A DNA stretch of 54,781 nt from an uncultured Verrucomicrobiales bacterium (GTDB taxonomy: Bacteria > Verrucomicrobiota > Verrucomicrobiia > Verrucomicrobiales > Akkermansiaceae), in NCBI GenBank assembly GCA_937928735.1, contig CALFVF010000031.1:1-54781 (forward strand), read 5' to 3'. The notes below the pieces were generated by a model. That model was given only the letters and a program-made list of their open reading frames with translations. It was not told the origin of the DNA and ran no database searches. Shown piece by piece: positions 24,173 to 31,793 of the stretch; within the stretch, counting starts at the first letter, position 1, and every line of letters begins with the position of its first letter. A program made the translations under genes and the position numbers.

Positions 24173-24339
24173 CCAAAAACAAAAAGCTCCAGCGCCTTGA
24201 AACGAATTTCTTAGCACTGGAGCCATCTTATCCCCCAATAAGAACTGTTAAATTTGTTGCTTGCAGAGCGCTTCATCTAATCTCTTAGAGAGCCTCTCGA
24301 CTTGCTTGCGCTGAGATTAACACTTTTTCGTTTTTGGGC
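24173..24339 (-). ncRNA. structured leader RNA or small RNA with switch-like folding
   Basis: Non-coding on both strands. On the minus strand a possible -10 (TAGAAT, 24346-24351) precedes about 165 nt ending in the terminator at 24175-24223. The 5' arm (24338-24323, CCCAAAAACGAAAAAG, then 24315-24308, CTCAGCGC) can pair with the terminator's 3' half and U-tract (24195-24173) through about 22 pairs with two one-base bulges and a 7-nt one-sided loop. Other local hairpins: UAAUCUC/GAGAUUA (24320-24286 region) and UCUUAU/AUAAGA with loop UGGGGG. The next gene downstream is the YkgJ-like head of the polyamine operon. Alternatives: independent sRNA, 6S-type RNA, or a miniature element with terminal inverted repeats. 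Confidence 0.55.
24175..24223 (-). terminator. intrinsic terminator inside the leader of the polyamine operon
   Basis: On the minus strand GCTCCAGTGC (24223-24214) pairs with GCGCTGGAGC (24195-24186), ten pairs including one G-U. The tip is an additional GAAA-TTCG-TTTC hairpin (a UUCG tetraloop), and TTTTTGTTTTT follows. No gene ends just upstream: bamA has its own terminator at 24631-24669, so this one must end a short transcript that starts in between. Confidence 0.8.
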
Positions 24340-24450
24340 AAGAACATTCTACTATTATTTGTAAAAAAAATCTTATCCAAGTAAATCGAGCAAAGAAACT
24401 TGACTGCTGACCAAGCGACCCTACTCGATTACGCCTATATCTGCGGCTGG

Positions 24451-24480
24451 CTAATACCAGTTAGTTTTTTGAGTTGGTAT
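24451..24480. repeat. dispersed intergenic repeat, copy 1
   Basis: Thirty bases beginning CTAATACCAGTTAG and ending TTTTTTGAGTTGGTAT, identical to 40466-40495 and close to 52063-52086. The ends form an imperfect inverted repeat (ATACCA/TGGTAT). Immediately right, CACTAACTCAA allows further hairpins (TTGAGTT/AACTCAA). Confidence 0.8.
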
Positions 24481-24518
24481 CACTAACTCAATGCCCTCTC
24501 TTCCAATAGAAGAGTGAG

Positions 24519-24553
24519 TGCCACTAGGTTGGCTTTTAAAGTGGCATAACCTA
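24519..24553. other. interlocking inverted repeats (possible pseudoknot)
   Basis: TGCCACT (24519-24525) is complementary to AGTGGCA (24540-24546), and TAGGTT (24525-24530) to AACCTA (24548-24553). The order a-b-a'-b' is that of an H-type pseudoknot rather than nested hairpins. It lies in the 760-bp gene-free stretch 23962-24721. Role unknown; could be part of an RNA or a protein-binding DNA site. Confidence 0.4.
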
Positions 24554-24630
24554 AAAAACGACTAGCCCAAATCACCCATGAACCTGCTTCCCCTCACAGC
24601 CGCGACTCCACCATCACATCGATAAAAGAC

Positions 24631-24669
24631 AAAAAAAATCTGCCTAGCGACTCCTCATCACTAGGCAGA
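24631..24669 (-). terminator. intrinsic terminator of bamA
   Basis: On the minus strand TCTGCCTAG/CTAGGCAGA (nine perfect pairs, 13-nt loop) is followed by eight T residues. It sits 53 bp after the bamA stop codon. Confidence 0.9.
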
Positions 24670-24721
24670 ATAATCAGATTGAATTGACTGTATCAGAATC
24701 CAATCAAAGCTTCATTAAGCC

Positions 24722-27067
24722 CTAAAATGCGTAATCCAAGTAGAAGTTAAACTGGCCACCTTCATCTGCCTCATCATCAGGGCTGGATCCTGGCACCGCA
24801 TAATCCAAAGCCACAGGGCCAAAGGGTAAGTTTAAGCGGAGACCTATACCGTAGTTCGTGTAAATGTCACTCGGGTCAAAATCCCATGAATCTTCATTCA
24901 CAAAGCCCGCATCCACAAAGATTGCTCCACGGACATTGGAAATAAGAGGGAATGTCACCTCAGCTGTACTAAAGACAGAGGTATTGCCACCAATCACCTC
25001 ATTGGAGGCAGGGTCACGCTCTCCGCCAATATCGCGGAACTCAAAACCCCGTAAGTTACGCGCTCCACCAAGAAACTGGCGCTCAAAGACAGGAACATCC
25101 CCACTTCCATCAACGACATTCGCAGCCCCTCTTAATGTCACAATCGAGTCCCACCATAAATTCCAGTGCTTTGACCCCGAAAGAGCCACAGTGAACGTAT
25201 CTACATCTCCACCGAGGCCGGCGTAGGTTAATCCCACTTCATAGCGATGACCACTACGTGGCGTGATATTCGCATCTCGACTATCATGACTGTAGATTAA
25301 GGAAACCGCACTGCGCACAAAGTCACCTTCATCATCACTAAACAGACCACCTTCAGCATCGCTCTCTAGATCAATTTCAATATTCTCTAGACGATACTCA
25401 GCTCGTATCGAACTAAAGCGCCCCACTGGTTTTCTTAAAAAGATCGCCCCACCGGCATTCTCTTGATCGTAAGCTTCTGAGATAAACTGTGACTGGCGGA
25501 AAAAGAGCTCACCTCCAAGTGACAGACGACGACCAAGGAACCACGGCTCTACCAGAGACACTAAGAAATCCTGTCTCTCTGCACCAGCTCTGAGACTCAG
25601 GGTAAATCTCTGCCCAGCTCCTGTGAATGTTTTCCAGTTCTTAATATCAAAGTTCGTCTGCTCTAGAGTCGCAAATCCGACAATACTATCAATACTACTA
25701 AATCCTAAACCGAAGTTCACAGAGCCTGTCTGCTTTTCCTTCACGAGCACATTGATATCTCTATAGCCAGTTTGATTACTCGCCTCTGTATCCACCTGGA
25801 TATTGCTAAAGTAATTCATATTTCGCAGACGACTGCGCGTCGTATCTAGATCCACAGAGTTCAGCTGATCACCTGGCTTGAGCGGCAACTCTCGGCGAAT
25901 GACTCGATCTTGAGACTTATCATTGCCCTCGATTGTCACACGGCCCACTTTATAAGGGCTACCTTCTGTGATACGATAGGTCACATTCACAGAATTCGCA
26001 GAGGCATTGCGAACATCTGGATTCACTCTCACATCTGCATAGCCCTTCGAGCCATAGTACCTGCGAATCACATTCACATCTTCTCTGAGCTCTTCCGCAG
26101 AGTAACTATCGCCACTGACCAAGCTCAGTGCTGGTGCGAGCTCTTCTGGTTGAAATACCTTCATCGGCCCAAAGGCGACACGATTCACTGTGTAGCGATT
26201 ACCCTCGCGAATCGGAATCACTATATCAACTCGTCCGTTTTTCACCGGCACTTTCTGCACTTCCCCAATATCGACACGGATGTAGCCCTTGTTTTGGTAA
26301 AATTCTTTAATGCGCTCCAGGTCTTGATCCAGCTCTATTCGGTCGATCTTTCCTGATTTTGTGAGAAACGAGAAAATACCTTTTTCCTTCGTCTCCATCT
26401 CTTTGCGCAGCGTTGGCGCATCGAAGTTTTGATTCCCTTGGAAACGAATTTTGCGAACAATGTTACGCTGCCCCTCGTCAACCTGGAATACGAGATCAGC
26501 ATAGCCCGCGCGTGATGTTGGCTGGATACTGTGAGTCACCACCATGTCAGAGTAGCCGAAGTCTTGGTACTGCTTCTCAACATTACGGCGCCCCTCAAGA
26601 ATCAAAGCATCACTGAGTGTCTTACCAGCAGTCAGTTTTGTTTCATTAGCTAATTTTTTATCACTAAACACCGTATTTCCTGTAAAAGCCACGCCTGATA
26701 AAATCGGCCGGGCCGTCACCTCAGCGATGAGCAATAAACCATTGCCCCTAGGTTCTGCTAAGTAGCGGACATCATCAATCAGCCCACTCTCAAAAAGAGC
26801 ACGAATATCATCGTCAATTTTCTCCGCACTATAGCGCTGGCCAGATTTCACCGACATAAAGCCCTTGATCACAGCGGGATCGACTGTGCGAGGCCCAATA
26901 TAGCGAATATCCACATCACGGATAATCGCCTCAGAAAGATCCTGCGCTCGCACTTGCCCCACGGGCCCCACCGCTAGAAGACAGCAGCACAGAGACAAAA
27001 ATGCTGAACTCAATGAGTTCGCGCTCAATGAATGCTGAATATTGCGAAAAAATGATAATTTGTTCAT
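24722..27067 (-). CDS. bamA: outer-membrane protein assembly factor BamA (Omp85)
   Basis: Central beta-barrel of the BAM machine that inserts outer-membrane proteins. After a signal sequence (about 1-41, ending VRAQD) come five POTRA domains (about 44-440). A 16-strand barrel follows (about 450-781) and ends in aromatic YLDYAF, the C-terminal signal for outer-membrane proteins. The loop-6 motif NLRGFEFRD is present near residue 670. Length 781 is typical. No skp, lpxD or other usual neighbours flank it; it is a single-gene unit with its own terminator. A diderm envelope is therefore certain. Confidence 0.95.
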   Translation of the reverse strand: MNKLSFFRNIQHSLSANSLSSAFLSLCCCLLAVGPVGQVRAQDLSEAIIRDVDIRYIGPRTVDPAVIKGFMSVKSGQRYSAEKIDDDIRALFESGLIDDVRYLAEPRGNGLLLIAEVTARPILSGVAFTGNTVFSDKKLANETKLTAGKTLSDALILEGRRNVEKQYQDFGYSDMVVTHSIQPTSRAGYADLVFQVDEGQRNIVRKIRFQGNQNFDAPTLRKEMETKEKGIFSFLTKSGKIDRIELDQDLERIKEFYQNKGYIRVDIGEVQKVPVKNGRVDIVIPIREGNRYTVNRVAFGPMKVFQPEELAPALSLVSGDSYSAEELREDVNVIRRYYGSKGYADVRVNPDVRNASANSVNVTYRITEGSPYKVGRVTIEGNDKSQDRVIRRELPLKPGDQLNSVDLDTTRSRLRNMNYFSNIQVDTEASNQTGYRDINVLVKEKQTGSVNFGLGFSSIDSIVGFATLEQTNFDIKNWKTFTGAGQRFTLSLRAGAERQDFLVSLVEPWFLGRRLSLGGELFFRQSQFISEAYDQENAGGAIFLRKPVGRFSSIRAEYRLENIEIDLESDAEGGLFSDDEGDFVRSAVSLIYSHDSRDANITPRSGHRYEVGLTYAGLGGDVDTFTVALSGSKHWNLWWDSIVTLRGAANVVDGSGDVPVFERQFLGGARNLRGFEFRDIGGERDPASNEVIGGNTSVFSTAEVTFPLISNVRGAIFVDAGFVNEDSWDFDPSDIYTNYGIGLRLNLPFGPVALDYAVPGSSPDDEADEGGQFNFYLDYAF

Positions 27068-27315
27068 TCGATCAAAATTTAAATCCGACCTAGATAGTAA
27101 GAATATATCTGAAGTCGGTGAATCTCAGCGTGTACACCACTATTCGTCAAGGTCAATCCAAGGCAGTTTAGCGATAAAAGTCAGCCCTCTTTTGGGTAAA
27201 ATACAGACAGTGTACCACGCTCTTAGGAAGTCTCCCTATAGCCAGCTAAGACACCTCCAAATACTCGTAAAAAAAAGCCCCTAGATATTATTTTTGAAAA
27301 AATTTCAGTTTTGTC

Positions 27316-27345
27316 TTGCCAAAACCCCCTCTCAGCGACTTTACT
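27316..27345 (+). promoter_or_regulatory. candidate promoter for tRNA-Glu
   Basis: TTGCCA (27316-27321), an 18-base spacer and TTTACT (27340-27345), followed by a G+C-rich stretch (CCCGCCGCGC) typical of stable-RNA promoters, 42 bases before the tRNA. The rest of the 27068-27386 gap is the bamA upstream region, where I see no gene. Confidence 0.45.
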
Positions 27346-27386
27346 CCCGCCGCGCTGCAAAGCGACTAACCGAAACAAAAGACTGC

Positions 27387-27461
27387 GTCCCGTTCGTCTA
27401 ATGGTTAGGACTCCGCCCTTTCACGGCGGCAATAGGGGTTCGAATCCCCTACGGGATGCCA
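27387..27461 (+). tRNA. tRNA-Glu (TTC)
   Basis: Cloverleaf is complete: acceptor GTCCCGT/ACGGGAT, D-arm with GGTTAGGA, anticodon arm CCGCC-CTTTCAC-GGCGG giving anticodon TTC, and T-arm AGGGG-TTCGAAT-CCCCT. Discriminator G and a genome-encoded CCA end the gene. The sequence is close to bacterial glutamate tRNAs. It is flanked by its own promoter-like site and a strong terminator; no attachment-site duplication or integrase was seen. Confidence 0.97.
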
Positions 27462-27509
27462 CTTTGTACTTTTAATCACTGTTAAATGCAGAGTTTCAGT
27501 ACAGATCAT

Positions 27510-27544
27510 AAAAAACGCTCACATTCACTTGTGAGCGTTTTTTT
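27510..27544 (+). terminator. intrinsic terminator after tRNA-Glu
   Basis: AAAAAACGCTCACA/TGTGAGCGTTTTTT with loop TTCACT and a T-run; symmetric, so it may work in both directions. It lies 49 bp after the tRNA and upstream of psd. Confidence 0.9.
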
Positions 27545-27665
27545 ATCCCTCTTTTTCTCTCCTCTCAACCAGAGTGAACCCACTCTCAAAGCATTCACCG
27601 CATTTTAAATGTCGACTCTGCTCCAAATAGTCAGAACATAGAGCCACACAGCGCCCTTCACCTCT

Positions 27666-28556
27666 ATGAAACCAATCACCTACCATCACCGCGAGCTCGA
27701 CGAAACCCAGACAGAACAAGTCTATGGTGAAGGATTCCTCAAATGGGCCTATGGAAATCCACTCGGAGCGATTGCCCTGCATGGTTTTGTGAAGCGCCCC
27801 TTCTTTTCTCACTGGTATGGGTGGCGCATGAATCAGCCATCCACCCAGCAAAAAATCAACCCATTCATTCAAACATACGGCCTGGATAGCAGCGAATTCG
27901 CCCAGTCCCCAGAAAGCTACGAGCACTTCAATGCTTTCTTTTACCGTAAGCTCAAACCAAGTGCGCGCCCGATTCACTCCTCTGACATTGTTTTCCCAGC
28001 GGATGGGCGTCACCTAGGCTTCCAAAATGCCTCTGACATCTCAGGAGTCTTTCTTAAAGGGCAAAAGTGGGATCTCGCTACCCTACTCGGAGATAAAGAC
28101 CTCGCTGAGCGCTACCAAGCAGGCGCGCTCGTTCTCTCTCGCCTCTGCCCTGTCGACTATCATCGCTTTCATTTCCCCTGTAGTGGTATCGCTGAGCAAA
28201 CTGAGGTTCTTAACGGCCCTCTCTACTCCGTCAGCCCTATTGCCCTGCGCCAGCAGCTCAGCTATCTCTGGCAGAATAAACGCACACTAACGAAGCTCAA
28301 AACCCCAGATCTAGGAACAGTCCTCCTACTCGAAATCGGCGCCACCTGCGTGGGTTCCATCCAGCAGACCTATCAGGCTGGACAGACGATCAACAAAGGT
28401 GACGAAAAAGGCTACTTCGCCTTTGGAGGATCATCCACCATCACTATTTTTGAGCCAGACACAGTGCGCCTCGCTGAGGACTTAGTCCACCACTCGAGCT
28501 CTCAAACCGAACTTTACGCCAAAATGGGCGACAGCATGGCTAAGGCTAAGGCCTGA
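27666..28556 (+). CDS. psd: phosphatidylserine decarboxylase proenzyme
   Basis: Pyruvoyl enzyme that makes phosphatidylethanolamine at the inner membrane. Conserved parts are FNAFFYRKLKPSARPI, FPADGR (near 120), CPVDYHRFHFPCSG (about 160-175) and the self-cleavage motif FGGSST near residue 254, a GSS variant of the LGST class. Length 296 fits the shorter bacterial/eukaryote-like type. Downstream is a convergent nuoC gene after 80 bp. With cdsA and a cardiolipin synthase-like gene elsewhere in the window, phospholipid synthesis is well represented. Confidence 0.93.
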   Translation: MKPITYHHRELDETQTEQVYGEGFLKWAYGNPLGAIALHGFVKRPFFSHWYGWRMNQPSTQQKINPFIQTYGLDSSEFAQSPESYEHFNAFFYRKLKPSARPIHSSDIVFPADGRHLGFQNASDISGVFLKGQKWDLATLLGDKDLAERYQAGALVLSRLCPVDYHRFHFPCSGIAEQTEVLNGPLYSVSPIALRQQLSYLWQNKRTLTKLKTPDLGTVLLLEIGATCVGSIQQTYQAGQTINKGDEKGYFAFGGSSTITIFEPDTVRLAEDLVHHSSSQTELYAKMGDSMAKAKA

Positions 28557-28581
28557 GTCACTATGACCTAAGGCACCGACA

Positions 28582-28616
28582 ACTCGCTGGGTCACGAACC
28601 CTCGAGTCATTTTCTC
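28582..28616 (+). terminator. possible terminator between psd and nuoC
   Basis: ACTCG/CGAGT outside GGGT/ACCC with a small internal loop and a five-base tip, then CATTTTCTC. The stem is good but the T-tract is short. It lies between convergent genes. Confidence 0.4.
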
Positions 28617-28636
28617 ATCCCCCGATGAGCCAGCAA

Positions 28637-29197
28637 CTAGCTCTCACCCTTCGCTCTCGGCTCTGCTGACACAGTGTCACAGGCAGAGGAACTTGTCACA
28701 AAAGGCCCGCCCTCCATGGGCGCTACACCTGTGAAGGCGACATCTGGCATATCGGTAGGCTTACCTGCGAGTGGGAACTCCTTACGCAATGGGTGGAATG
28801 GATAACCCTCCCACATCAAAATACGCTTTAAGTTCGGATGATCGCTAAAGCGAATCCCCATCATATCGTAAATTTCGCGCTCGTGCCAGTCTGCTGTCTT
28901 CCAGAGATCAGACACAGTCTGCACCTCTTCTTCCTCGGCTACTGGCGCTTTCACACGTAGATGCACTGAGTCATCAATCGTCGCTAACTCATAGACCACC
29001 TCAAATCGCGGGTGCTGCTCGTGATCCACGCTACAGATATCCACTAAAAACTGGAAATCAAGCTCATCGCGACAAAACGCTAGTACCTCATGAATGGCTT
29101 CTCGCGCCACAATGATGGTCTGCTCTCCGCGGAACTCTATTGTATCGAGCACCTTATTGGTGAATTTAGTCTGAATCTTAGAAATTTGTTCACTCAT
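28637..29197 (-). CDS. nuoC: NADH-quinone oxidoreductase subunit C
   Basis: 30-kDa-type subunit of the peripheral arm of complex I. The signature is seen as DWHEREIYDMMGIRFSDHP followed by LKRILMWEGYPFHPLRKEFP. The 186-residue length is that of separate NuoC rather than the NuoCD fusion, and the gene ends at a convergent psd, so nuoD is not downstream. The start ATG at 29197 is 29 bp after the nuoB stop. Confidence 0.93.
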   Translation of the reverse strand: MSEQISKIQTKFTNKVLDTIEFRGEQTIIVAREAIHEVLAFCRDELDFQFLVDICSVDHEQHPRFEVVYELATIDDSVHLRVKAPVAEEEEVQTVSDLWKTADWHEREIYDMMGIRFSDHPNLKRILMWEGYPFHPLRKEFPLAGKPTDMPDVAFTGVAPMEGGPFVTSSSACDTVSAEPRAKGES

Positions 29198-29226
29198 TGT
29201 CTTATTCTTTTCAATAAGTTCAAAGC

Positions 29227-29763
29227 CTATGCCTCAACAGGCTCTGCCTTCAGCTCTTTAATCGACTCTTCTTGTTCGATCTTCTCCTGTAGCTTCAGTA
29301 GCCCTTCAATCAAGGCTTCTGGGCGTGGAGGGCAGCCAGAAATGTAGACATCCACAGGAATCAAGCGATCTATCCCCTGTAAAGTCGCATAGCTGCGGAA
29401 CATTCCACCACTCGAGGCACAAGCACCCATAGCGATGCACCATTTTGGCTCAGGCATCTGATCCCAGATTCTTTTCACCGCAAGCGCCATCTTGTAAGTC
29501 ACAGTACCCGCGACAATCATCACGTCACTCTGACGTGGAGAAAAACGCATCACCTCGGCACCAAACCTGGAGATATCAAATCGAGAAGAGGCTGTCGCCA
29601 TGAGTTCAATGGCACAGCATGCGAGCCCCATAGGCATCGGCCAGAGCGAATTTTTACGCATCCAGTTCACAGCAGCATCTAGCTGGGTGACGATGACATT
29701 GCCTTCGACCTTCGAGTCGTAGGCGAAGTTTTGCAAGATTTGCTCAGGTGTTTCTGTTTCCAT
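29227..29763 (-). CDS. nuoB: NADH-quinone oxidoreductase subunit B
   Basis: Carries the terminal [4Fe-4S] cluster N2 of complex I. All four ligands are present: tandem Cys49-Cys50 (GLACCAIEL), Cys115 (MGACASSGG) and Cys144 ([10 protein letters not shown]). Length 178 is normal. It forms a two-gene unit with nuoC. nuoA, nuoD and the remaining subunits are not in the window, so the operon is split in this genome. A 225-bp gap upstream must hold the promoter; no element could be fixed with confidence. Confidence 0.94.
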   Translation of the reverse strand: METETPEQILQNFAYDSKVEGNVIVTQLDAAVNWMRKNSLWPMPMGLACCAIELMATASSRFDISRFGAEVMRFSPRQSDVMIVAGTVTYKMALAVKRIWDQMPEPKWCIAMGACASSGGMFRSYATLQGIDRLIPVDVYISGCPPRPEALIEGLLKLQEKIEQEESIKELKAEPVEA

Positions 29764-29988
29764 AGTGGTGAATCAAGGACTTGGTGCCACCATGCGGCAG
29801 CTTCCCCCTGAGCTCAAGTGAAATAGTGGGCTTTTCTCCCTGTTTTCACCACCTCATGGCATTTCTTTCCAACCAAGTCACCAGCGAATCTACACCACTT
29901 ATAGTAGTAAATGAGAATCCAATACGCACAACCAAAGTCATGCCAAATCATACCGAATCAACCCGAGGAAAGGCAGGCTATAAGTTGG

Positions 29989-30549
29989 CTACAGATCGAC
30001 TATCATATCCTGCTTCCTATCGGTTAGGGAAAGAACATACATCTCATGATCCAACCACTGCCCACAGACCTTCTCCGCTCTTCGCAAAGTCCCTTCATGG
30101 GTAAAGCCTAAGCGTTCTGGAATCGCTCTGCTCTTTTTATTATCTGTGGCACAGCGAATCTCCACGTTTTGCAAGTCAAGCTCACAACGAGCGATAACAA
30201 TCAGATCCGAAACAACTTGAGTCATAATACCTCGACCATTGTATGCGTCTGCCAACCAATAACCGATGTGCCCAGTCTCATTGGCAGTGTCGATCTGGTT
30301 AAACCCCGCCACTCCTGCAACCAAATTATCTACAAATATGGTGACATGAAGCGCCTCACCCCTTGCAAACCGATGCAGTTGTTCCCTAATAAAACTCCTA
30401 ACATCATCAGCACTTGTTGTCCCATCGAGCCATGGCAACCATTGACTTAAGAACTCTCGATTCGCGTCTATTAGCTTAAAAACCTCATCGGCATACTGGG
30501 GTAGAGATAACCGCATTTCGACTTGCGGCGCGATTTGACGTGAGAACAT
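29989..30549 (-). CDS. GNAT N-acetyltransferase, RimJ/RimL-like
   Basis: Acetyl-CoA-dependent transferase of 186 residues. The central strand-helix GHIGYWLADAYNGRGIMTQV contains the acetyl-CoA loop variant (GRGIMT), and IRCATDNKKSRAIPERLGF then THEGTLRRAE is the RimL/SpeG-type end. The pattern resembles YdaF/RimL proteins that acetylate ribosomal-protein N-termini or small molecules; substrate unknown. It is on the same strand as the upstream TPR gene (34 bp apart) and may be co-transcribed with it. Confidence 0.85.
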   Translation of the reverse strand: MFSRQIAPQVEMRLSLPQYADEVFKLIDANREFLSQWLPWLDGTTSADDVRSFIREQLHRFARGEALHVTIFVDNLVAGVAGFNQIDTANETGHIGYWLADAYNGRGIMTQVVSDLIVIARCELDLQNVEIRCATDNKKSRAIPERLGFTHEGTLRRAEKVCGQWLDHEMYVLSLTDRKQDMIVDL

Positions 30550-30583
30550 TGGTTAATGAGTGACCTAATGAAGCACATCCACA

Positions 30584-31483
30584 CTAATGGTGAGCGACTT
30601 TCTTTAGCTTCTTGGTCGCTTTTTTGAGCAAATGGGAGGCTTCTTTCTCATCACCTAGTGCCTTGAGAACCTCTATGTAGTTCTCCACAACAGCGGCGTA
30701 TTCATGGGAGGCTGTTTGAATGTAGCGCTCGTACACGGCTATGGCTTCATCAAAATGGTCTCTTGAGCCCGCTAGATCACCGGTTTGGGCCATCGATAGG
30801 GCAAGGTTCGCACGGGACTGCGCTGTATCTGGGTGATTGTTTCCGTGGATTTTCACTCTGTGCTCTAGCGCCATGGTGTGCATCTCTAGCGCTTGGCTGT
30901 CGTAGCCAGACTTGAGGTAAAGAGCCCCTATGTTATTACAAATCGTGGCGGTTTTTTCATCATCATCCCCCAGTTCTTTATGGCAGATTTCTAAACCTCG
31001 CAGAAAGAGCTTCTCCGAGTTTTTAAAGTCACCCAGACTCCGATAAATAAATCCTAAGTTATTACAAACATCCGCAATTTCTAACAAAGCCGGCGGATCC
31101 AGTCTTTCGTAGAGCTCAATTGCGCGCTCATAGAAGCGAATCGCTTCTTCATCATTTTCCACTGTGTCATAGAGCACGCCAACACTTGCACTTAGGCCTG
31201 CAAGTTGTGCGGTACTTCCCTCTCTTCCATTCAGCAGCTCTAGTGACTCTAGATAGACGATGCGCGCATCTTCAAGATAACCGAGTTCTCTGAGTAAATC
31301 ACCTTTTACTTCCAGAGAAGAGGCCAATGCTATGATGCTCTCCTCATCTTCTTCGAGAGAAATGCGTGCTTTTTCAATGGCTGCCTCAGAAGCTCTCAAT
31401 GCCTCATCCCATTTTTTTTCTTCTGTCAGCTGCCGCACTCGATCTTGCAGCATGTCCATTAAATTTGCAGTTCCTGATTCCAT
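30584..31483 (-). CDS. tetratricopeptide-repeat protein
   Basis: Soluble all-helical protein of 299 residues with about six TPR units of the longer, kinesin-light-chain-like type. Examples are LLEIADVCNNLGFIYRSLGD, TATICNNIGALYLKSGYDSQ and TAQSRANLALSMAQTGDLAG. There is no signal peptide and no catalytic domain. It ends in a basic tail (LKKATKKLKKVAHH). A scaffold role is likely; partners are unknown. It lies upstream of the GNAT gene. Confidence 0.8.
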   Translation of the reverse strand: MESGTANLMDMLQDRVRQLTEEKKWDEALRASEAAIEKARISLEEDEESIIALASSLEVKGDLLRELGYLEDARIVYLESLELLNGREGSTAQLAGLSASVGVLYDTVENDEEAIRFYERAIELYERLDPPALLEIADVCNNLGFIYRSLGDFKNSEKLFLRGLEICHKELGDDDEKTATICNNIGALYLKSGYDSQALEMHTMALEHRVKIHGNNHPDTAQSRANLALSMAQTGDLAGSRDHFDEAIAVYERYIQTASHEYAAVVENYIEVLKALGDEKEASHLLKKATKKLKKVAHH

Positions 31484-31793
31484 GATGAGTTTTTAAAAGA
31501 TTAAATCTACTTACAATATAACCCCACAGGAAACTCCTTTGCCAGAACAATCGTTTAGCGAGTTGATCTTTTTCTTCACACTCTGAGACCTACGAACCCA
31601 CTCTAACAGAAATACAGCTCGTAGCCAGACTCACTCTTACCCTAAGAATTCGTATTTTTCGCATCTTAAGAGCTGTCATCTTCTCTCATTGATGTTATGC
31701 CGTAGCTTGTGATAAGTACGCTAACACTGATAGCAAAGCTGAACTGTAATAGACAAGCCTTCTCACTAAAACGCTCGATTCCCACGACCAGCC
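31484..31793. other. 310-bp gap between divergent genes
   Basis: Upstream region of both the TPR gene (minus) and the SHD1 gene (plus). Low-complexity T-rich stretches occur near 31565-31580 and 31650-31665, but no tRNA, hairpin with T-run or believable short gene was found. Confidence 0.5.

Noticed and set aside
27387..27461. tRNA-Glu as an attachment site for an integrated element
   Set aside because: No integrase, no duplicated 3' tRNA end and ordinary genes on both sides.
27543..28013. 156-residue frame opposite psd
   Set aside because: Antisense to conserved psd sequence and overlapping the tRNA terminator.
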